Assembly: GCA_964019425.1 (NCBI GenBank)
Contig: OZ025812.1
Coordinates: 496,001 to 560,000, forward strand
From: Flectonema sp. DT1601
Taxonomy: Eukaryota > Euglenozoa > Diplonemea > Diplonemida > Diplonemidae
Length of the DNA: 64,000 nucleotides
Direction: 5' to 3'
Below, in pieces: positions 56,623 through 64,000 of this stretch. Positions within the stretch are counted from its first letter, which is position 1, and the number at the start of each line of letters is the position of its first letter. Under the pieces are notes generated by a model, which was not told the origin of the DNA, made no database searches, and saw only the letters and a list, made by a program, of their open reading frames with translations. The translations under genes were made by a program, and so were the position numbers.

Positions 56623-58645
56623 ATGTCTGTCTACGATGGTGCTATTGGTATCGACTTGGGAACAACCTACTCATGTGTTGGGGTGTGGCAAAACGAACGG
56701 GTTGAGATTATCGCCAACGATCAGGGAAACCGAACGACTCCTTCATACGTCGGGTTCAACAACAGCGAGCGTCTGATCGGAGACGCAGCCAAGAACCAAG
56801 TGGTGTTGAACCCAACAAACACGGTGTTCGATGCTAAGAGATTAATTGGTCGAAAGATCTCAGACTCCACAGTGCAATCCGATATGAAGCATTTGCCTTT
56901 CAAAATTACGTCTAAGGCTGATGAGAAGCCGTTGATCGAAGTTGAGCACCTCGGAGAGACAAAACAATTCATGCCTGAAGAGATCTCAGCTATGATCTTG
57001 GTGAAGATGAAGGAGACGGCGGAGGCGTTCCTCGGGAAGTCAGTTAAGAAGTCAGTTGTGACGGTGCCAGCATACTTCACTGACTCTCAGAGGCAGGCTA
57101 CTAAGGATGCCGGAACTATTTCAGGGATGGACGTGTTGAGGATCATCAACGAACCTACTGCTGCAGCGATTGCTTACGGTTTAGATAAGATTGAAGAAGG
57201 AGTTGAGAAGAATGTTCTCATCTTCGATCTGGGAGGAGGTACATTCGATGTCACCCTTTTGACTATCGATGGCGGGGTATTTGAAGTATTAGCAACTGCT
57301 GGAGACACTCATTTGGGTGGAGAAGACTTCGACAGCAGGTTGGTAAATCATTTCATTGAAGAGTTCAAAAGGAAGTATCCGGGGAACGACATGACGCAGA
57401 GCCAGAGATCGCTGCGGAGACTACGAACAGCCTGCGAGAGAGCGAAGAGAGCTCTGTCGTCAGGGGCTCAGACTTCTATCGAAATCGATTCCCTGTACGA
57501 GGGGAAGGACTTCTACTCGTCAATTACCCGCGCGAGGTTCGATGAGTTGTGTGCAGACTTGTTCCGCTCGTGTTTAAAACCTGTTGAACAGGTTCTGAGT
57601 GATGCTAAGATGGATAAAAGATCAATCCATGAAGTTGTGTTGGTGGGTGGATCAACGAGGATCCCGAAAGTGCAGTCACTGGTAAAAGACTTCTTTGGAG
57701 GGAAGGAACTAAACAGATCGATCAACCCTGACGAGGCGGTAGCGTTTGGGGCGGCAGTGCAGGCCTTCTTACTGACTGATGGAGGGAACAGCAGCAGTGC
57801 TCCACCGATGGTTTTGTTGGACGTGGCGCCACTGACTTGTGGTATTGAAACAGCAGGTGGAGTAATGACTCCTTTGATAAAGAGAAACACCACTATCCCA
57901 ACTAAGAAGAGTCAGGTGTTCTCGACTTACACTGACCGACAGTCGGGAGTACACATTCAGGTGTTTGAAGGAGAGAGGACGATGACGAAGGACTGTCACC
58001 AGTTGGGGACATTTGACCTCTCTGGAATCCCACCTGCACCCCGTGGTGTTCCTCAAATCGAAGTATCATTTGATGTCGATGTGAATGGAATTATGAATGT
58101 GTCTGCTGAAGACAAGACGACTGGTAAGAAGTCAGAAGTGATGATCACTAATGACAAAGGGAGGTTGTCGCAAACAGAGATCGATGCGATGTGCAAAGAC
58201 GCTGAGAAGTATGCAGAACAAGACAGGCTCTCGAGGGAGCGAATTGAGGCGAGGAACAGTCTCGAGAACTATTCGTATTCTATGAAGAATACCTGCACTG
58301 ATGAAAAGACTTCAACACTTCTATCTGAGTCTGACAAGAAAAGTATCACCGACTCCTGTGAAGACGCAATTAGGTGGTTGGATGATGTCCAAGAGGTTTG
58401 TCTTCATTTCTTTTTTATTATTAATTATTCGTTGCTCTATTTCTAATATGCAACATGACCACACTAATCAAACAACAAATAACAAACAACACCAACAGGC
58501 ATCTAAGGAAGAGTACGACTCCAGAATGAAGGAACTGGAGGGAATATGTCAGCCAATCATTTCTAAAATGTACCAGTCGAGTGGAGCAGCAGCAGCAGAA
58601 GGTGTCCCAACCGCATCTGACCCTCATGTTGAAGAGGTCGATTAA
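56623..58645 (+). CDS. hsp70: Cytosolic Hsp70, array copy 11 (terminal), T582A variant
   Basis: Exons 56623-58395 and 58499-58645, intron 58396-58498. It is beta type at S516 and in the T11A6 tract, with private changes: two silent substitutions at 57735 and 57741, ACA to GCA at 58366-58368 (Thr582 to Ala in the lid), A to G at 59035, and ATC instead of ATG at the spacer insertion. Terminal copies of homogenised arrays commonly show extra divergence. Confidence 0.96.
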
Positions 58646-59278
58646 AAAAAATATAATTCAATACGCACACTACTTAAAGACTCAAATCCATATTCTCAAA
58701 CTATGAGCGACTCTTGTTGTGCTCTCTTTCCCTTTCCTGATTCATTCAGACAACTAGTTTTCTATTTGTAAGTTAGGTTTTTTTTTTTAAAAAATTATTG
58801 TTTTACTTACAACATTCTTGTTCATCGATGTCTCTAAATTCTCAGACGTGATGATTAAAATATTTTTCAATTGGTTTTTAAACTGTTCTTTTTCGCTCGT
58901 TACTTTTCTTCAGAGCGTTTTTTTCAGAACGGTTTTTCCCTCTCTCCTTATTCTTGCTAGCTCTTGTGTCGATTTTCGAGATCGTTTCATCCTGAAGCGG
59001 ACTTATCGATGTTATATTTTATTGAAATACTGATGCTCTTCTTCTTCTTGTTAATAATTAATTACCAATTACCACAGCACCCTATTAGGGTACACTAATT
59101 AATAATGACGTCTTGGGTGTTCATTCGATTTAGAGATCTGATGCGAATCTAATTATAATTATTTCTTCACTCATCAGTTTAGTAGTTGTTTCACTCTTCT
59201 TATCAAACAATATGATTGCTGTGTTAGTTTATGAAATGTGATTGGAAAATCGATTAAGGATTGTAGATCATAAAAACA
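58646..59278 (+). other. Array right margin and channel gene leader
   Basis: Unit homology continues past the last hsp70 stop to about 59165, then unique sequence starts. No frame is supported between there and the channel start. An AG at 59265-59266 (GGATTGTAG), 12 nt before the ATG at 59279, could be a leader acceptor, but its pyrimidine tract is weak. Confidence 0.6.
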
Positions 59279-62200
59279 ATGCTTTCTGTAGCAAAGAAGT
59301 TATCAAATAGTTATGACGCGAATTACGATGTGATGGAATCTTTCTTCGATGATGAAATCACAACAAGTGGTAATTGTTCAAATCGATTTCATGGACTTCA
59401 CGATCTACGATGGTGGCGAGAACGACTTATTTGGGGTGAAGAGGTCAGAGGAAATTACAACGTAGAGTGCAAACCCTTCGGGTTTATACAAGGTGATGGT
59501 AAGTTCAGAAGAATAATAGTTCGCATCGTTGATCATCCAAAATTTGATCAAATAATATTAACAATAATCGTATTGAACTCTGTCACTATGACGTTAGACT
59601 CTGCACCATCATTACGAAGTCGTCCTGGTGTTGAGGATTTCGTTGCGATATCTGAAATAATATTCCTCGCAGCATTCACCATTGAGGCTTTTATAAAAAT
59701 AATTGCGTTGGGATTTATTTCTCATCGAGGAGCATATCTGCACTCGAAGTGGAACCAACTTGATTTCACTGTAGTTATAATTAGTTATATAGGTCTTCAT
59801 CCTTCTATTAAGAATCTTTCTGTTATTAGATCGTTGCGTTTACTTCGACCACTTCGATCAATCTCTCGAATTGACGGCCTAAAAGTCCTTCTTGCAGCTC
59901 TAGTAAACTCATTACCTGCCTTGTTAGATGTTGTTATGTTATTAGCATTTGTCTTAGTCGTGTTTAGTATTGGTGGTGTAGCGATCTGGTCTGGAACTTG
60001 GCATCGCAGATGTTACATCGACTGGATGAGTTTAGATGAGGCAACAGATGAATACCATGCGTTCTTCGTACAACAGTCTGCAGACAAAAACATAACTTGG
60101 GGATCACCTGTTGTTCTTCGAAATATAACTAGAACTTGTTCAACGATGTCAACAGGCCTTCATTGTAATGTCGCAGAGAATGGTATTCGACTACCTCAAG
60201 TGTGTCGAAGTGACTCATCCGTATCTGAAGTCGATCTTATTAACTTCGACTCCGTTTTAAATGCAATCTTGTTGGTCTTCAAAGTAATCTCTCTCGATGA
60301 CTGGCCTGAAGAATTGCAACGAGCGCAAGACGTTTCCGGGATATTCGCTTTCTTGTACTTTCTCGCCGCCACTCTACTTGGAGCATATTTTTGTATGAAT
60401 TTGGTATTAGCTATTTTGGCCTCAGTTTTCGGACAGGAGGCAAGCGAGCAGCGATCGCGGAAGCTTCGCGAATCGAAGAGAATAAATTCAACTGGTCCTG
60501 TTCTGGACATCTATCCGATTACAATAGCAACTTGTCATAGTTCATTATTTAGATTAGCGTTTACGATATTCGTTGCGGGGAAACCGAAAAGAGAAGTCAA
60601 AGAATTGAAGAGGACCTCGTTCACAATAGCAGCCCTTCTGGGACGATGTCAGGAATGGCAAAGGGAAAGTGAATTAGCGAGAATACGAGAAAAGGGTCTT
60701 CGTCTGAAAGCAAGAGTAAGAGTAGTTGATAGTGACACCATCTTACACGATGTTCAGACTCAAACTGTTGGATGGCATCAAAGAATGAGTGCAGTCGTTG
60801 GTAAGGTTGGAATTATCGTTACTGATATTGACGAAGAGAATATGTCATTTGGAGTATCGTTTGGTGTGAGTGTGTTTACAATGCATCATTCAGTACTTCA
60901 TAACAAGTCAAGCATTGTTGGTAGCGCTGCTGAGAACGAGATTCAATTTCTCCGTCGGACCTTCACTCAAGTCACTGCTGTCTCAGCAGCGATTGCAATA
61001 ATGGAATTAACGAACCGAACCAACGTATCCACGTTGACATTAGTAAAGTTAAAAATTCGTCGATTCGTACTATCACCAACATTCACCGCCACCATAATAG
61101 TAATTACAGTAATAAACGCATTGACTATGTGTATGGATCATCATGGTATAAGTGACACATTCTTTTCAACACTTCAGAATATTAACTGGTCATGTGGTGT
61201 GATATTTATTATTGAAGCAATTGTAAAGGTAAACGTCATGGGAATTCGAGACTACTTCTACGATCGTTTTAATTGTTTTGATTTCTTTCTCGCATTGTTA
61301 TCAATCCCTGAAGTTATTAGCAGAGGTGGAGGATTGCTGAGTATCTTTAGAACATTTAGAATTGTGAGAGTGTTAAAGTTGGTTCGGTCTTGGGATACTT
61401 TGCAACAAATTCTGATGGCGATTTCAAAGTCTTTATCGGCGGCGTCATCGTTGTTTGTTATTATGCTGTTGTTTGTTTTTATATATACGATTCTCGGTCT
61501 ACAACTCTTTTCGGAATCAACTTGGCCCTCATCAGAGAGTAATAACTTCTCAACATTATGGAGTGCCGCTCTAACTGTTTTTGTGGTTCTTACTGGAGAT
61601 GGTTGGACATCAATAATGAAGGCAGCTATGAGAACTACGACACCAGCAGCTGCAATGTACTTCGTTTCATTATTTTGGTTAGGAAGCTATGTTTTTATGA
61701 ATCTTTTTATCGCAATCTTAATTGATACTTTCTCCGTTGAAACTCTTCGGAAACATGAACAAGACGTCCAGGCATTTCAAGACGCGATTGAAGTCGGCGG
61801 CGATATCGACATTGCCACTGAAGAGAGTTTTCGCAGCGAGGTACGTCTTTTACGTTTTTATTATCTTACGTATTGAAGTAAAGTGAATTCTTTTTATTGT
61901 GCAAAATAAAATAAAACAATAGCAGCGACCGCTTGAAAAACATGGCACCTGTGATTCACTGATGGACAACCGCAATACGTATGTACCTGTTTTAGTAAAT
62001 CATTTCTTTTGAAAATAGACATTAATAAATCTGATTTATTAATAAACTGGAATGACGTCCCTGATGAAGGATTAAGGGAGACAAGTAGTATAAGATTAAG
62101 GCTCTTGAAAAACTACGTATTTCACCACAAGTGTTTTATGGAACAGAAAAAAAACAATTGTGTATTTTTTTTTTTTTAAATATATTTTAAGGGTAGTGCA

Positions 62201-64000
62201 GCTATCTTATAATAAACTGACATTATTCTATTTATCGTAGTTAACATTATGTGATCAAAAACTATTAATTAAGAACTACCACCACAACAGAGACTGTAGT
62301 GGAACTGCCCTCAATCTAACCTTCGATGACCCCGCAGCGAACTGCGTTGTTGAAGTATCACAGGAAACTGAGAACAATGAGCAGGACTTTGTGTATGTTT
62401 GTTATGTTATTGTGACTCGTTTTTTTACTTTTTCGTGTTTTCAAAAAAAAAGAACAAAAGCATAAACAGACTACTCGGGAACTCTCTCTATATCTTTTCC
62501 CCTGACAATGCTTTACGGATTGCTTGTGCAAAGCTTGTTGTAACACCGCAGTTTGAGAATGTAATATTTGTTCTAATCGTAATTAATGTTATATCTCTTT
62601 GTGTTTATGGACCTTGGATGGATGACGAAGAAGGACTAAAACTCACTTTGTTCGTTTTAGAAATAGTTTTGGTAGTTTTGTTCTGCGCAGAGGCATTGCT
62701 GAAGATAATTTCATTTGGACTTTGGAAAATTGACAACAAAGTAGCGCCGGCAGTGACATCTGACGAGGCTAAAGCACAACATGATAACCCACGCGATGAG
62801 AGTGAAGAGCGAAAACCTTATTTAAGAACTTCTTGGAATCGTGTGGATGCCTTTGTTGTTGTTTCATCTCTGTTGGGTCTTTTTATTCCATTGTTTGAGC
62901 TGTTTCGATGTCTTCGTTCACTTCGTCTTGTCATCCGAAATGAAAATGTTAAAGTTGTTGTTTCTGCGCTATTCAGAGCCCTTCCGGCCATCGGAAACGT
63001 CGTTCTCGTCGTCGGGTTTATATTTTTGGTGTTTTCGGTTTTGGGTGTTCAACTGTTTAAGGGGACGTTTTACTCTTGCACTGACAGTTCAATTCGATAT
63101 AAAATAGATTGTCATGGATCATACAGTGCTATCATGGGTTATGATATTTGGAGTGATCCAATTTACGGTATTCAACCACGAAGATGGATTAACTCTCCTT
63201 ATCACTTTGATCATATTGGAGCTGCTTTACTCACACTAATTGAAGTTTCTCTAACTGATGGTTGGGCTCGTATTATGTACGGAGCTATTGATTCCGTCAG
63301 TACTACAGAGGGACCTCGAAAGAATGCCAACCCAGAACACGCTGTTTTCTTTGTGATGTTTGTAGCAACTGCATCGTTCTTTGCGATAAATCTTTTCGTT
63401 GGTTTACTTATTGATCGATTTAATGATTTAAAAAGAAAACTCGACGGATCTGCATTCCTTACAAAGGAACAACAAGAATGGGTTCACTACAATAGAACAA
63501 TTAATAAATTAAAGTTAAGACCTGTAAAACCACTTCCAACAAACCGCCTACGACTTTTAATTTTTAATACCGTAACTCATCAATATTTCGAGTCGTTGGT
63601 TATTTTTGCAATCCTTGTGAATGTTGGTTTTATGTTAACAAAACACCACGGACAATCAGATAAGTACACTTCTGTGCAGCGAGACGCGAATTTATTTTTC
63701 GTATGCGCCTTTGGATTTGAAGCCTTATTAAAGATCATAGCTTTTGATAAAAGGTATTTTTCAGATGGTTGGAACCGTTTTGACTTTTCTCTGGTAATAC
63801 TCTCTGTGGCAGGTTTATTTATCAACAATAGTACGATTCAGGTTTTTAGAATATTTAGGGTATCTCGGATGATTCGACTCGTAAAAAGAGCTCGTGGACT
63901 TCAAAAACTATTCTCAACGTTGCTAGCAGCTCTTCCTTCGTTGTTAAATATTTCGATGCTTTTGTTAGTGACGTATTTCAATTTTGCTGTCATAGGAGTG
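59279..64000 (+). CDS. Four-domain voltage-gated cation channel (partial, 3' end beyond window)
   Basis: Four exons join in frame: 59279-61840, 61923-61978, 62291-62392 and 62470 to beyond 64000. Introns are 82, 312 and 77 bp, with donors GTACGT, GTATGT and GTATGT, all with AG acceptors. Domain I (about 78-385) and domain II (about 590-820) lie in exon 1, domain III in exon 4, and domain IV starts near 63550. Voltage-sensor S4 segments carry Arg every third residue: R184/R187/R190/R193 in I, R691/R694/R697/K700/R703 in II, and similar rows in III and IV. The pore filters read SLDDW (D340), TGDGW (D774) and LTDGW, so Asp occupies the selectivity position in the three visible domains. Acidic rings are typical of Ca2+-permeable pores, and Asp rather than Glu recalls CatSper-type filters. 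The III-IV linker (LTKEQQEWVHY, then KPLPTNRLR) resembles Cav/Nav linkers. It probably works at the plasma or flagellar membrane. Confidence 0.88.
61841..61922 (+). other. Channel intron 1, 82 bp
   Basis: GTACGT donor after the GAG codon of exon 1, acceptor ACAATAG. Phase 0. Reading through it would end the protein within 12 codons. Confidence 0.8.
61979..62290 (+). other. Channel intron 2, 312 bp
   Basis: GTATGT donor, CACAACAG acceptor, phase 2. It contains a T12 tract and several stops. An internal acceptor at 61996 opens an alternative stretch of about 60 codons that does not rejoin the channel frame. Confidence 0.65.
62393..62469 (+). other. Channel intron 3, 77 bp
   Basis: GTATGT donor, CATAAACAG acceptor, phase 2. 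Splicing joins EQDFV to LLGNSLYIFSPDNALR ahead of domain III. Confidence 0.75.

Larger units (their letters stand above)
27757..59165 (+). repeat. Tandem array of 11 hsp70 units, 2853 or 2856 bp each
   Basis: Successive start codons at 28084, 30937, 33790, 36643, 39496, 42352, 45208, 48061, 50914, 53767 and 56623 are 2853 bp apart, except after copies 5, 6 and 10, where a 3-bp ATG insertion in the spacer gives 2856. Each unit holds one gene with a 103-bp intron and an 830- or 833-bp spacer. Copies differ at only a handful of positions, in spacer and intron as well as in exons. Array-edge sequence is more diverged: the first unit differs at its left margin (27757-27810) and the last has private changes and a unique right flank from about 59165. 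The gap next to the array means the true copy number may be higher. Confidence 0.97.

Noticed and set aside
1-64000. CRISPR array, rRNA or tRNA genes
   Set aside because: No short direct repeats with unique spacers, no rRNA-like sequence, and no cloverleaf with A/B boxes that I could identify. The only regular repeats are the hsp70 units.

Overview
The window is nuclear DNA of a microbial eukaryote, most likely a euglenozoan that has conventional cis-spliced introns (a diplonemid or euglenid rather than a typical trypanosomatid). Three things point there. The Hsp70 protein carries stretches I associate with kinetoplastid cytosolic Hsp70, such as the TKDCHxLGTFDL block and the [12 protein letters not shown] block. 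The LINE has an apurinic-type endonuclease, a reverse transcriptase, an RNase H and a 2A-like DVERNPGP motif, a combination known from the Ingi/L1Tc group. Several genes have an AG 12 to 28 nt upstream of the ATG, as expected for spliced-leader acceptor sites. The lineage call is inference. Cis-introns (one in hsp70, three in a channel gene) are read directly from the sequence.

Layout. Positions 1-7290 are AT-rich, full of long A and T homopolymers, with no gene I can support. From 7291 to about 27494 all supported genes lie on the minus strand: a two-domain SpoVS-like protein (7291-8319), a foldback-type inverted-repeat element (8577-9709), an orphan 268-aa frame (9737-10543), another AT-rich desert (10544-14530), a 1162-aa multi-pass membrane orphan (14531-18019), a von Willebrand A-domain protein (18830-19945), a degraded LINE fragment (about 20145-20420), and a roughly 7-kb LINE (20441-27494) whose 5' end is lost in a 200-N assembly gap (27495-27694).

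After the gap the coding strand switches. From 28084 to the end everything is on the plus strand. First comes a head-to-tail array of 11 nearly identical hsp70 genes (unit 2853 or 2856 bp, array about 27757-59165). Then comes a four-domain voltage-gated cation channel (59279 to beyond 64000), assembled here from four exons and running off the window in domain IV.

The hsp70 array is the dominant feature. Coding sequence, intron and spacer are all close to identical between copies, so amplification or homogenisation is recent and ongoing. A few linked variants reveal two unit types, a recombinant copy and a possible five-unit higher-order duplication. The flanking genes have no obvious pathway link to one another. 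The divergent arrangement around the LINE and gap resembles a strand-switch region between two directional gene clusters.
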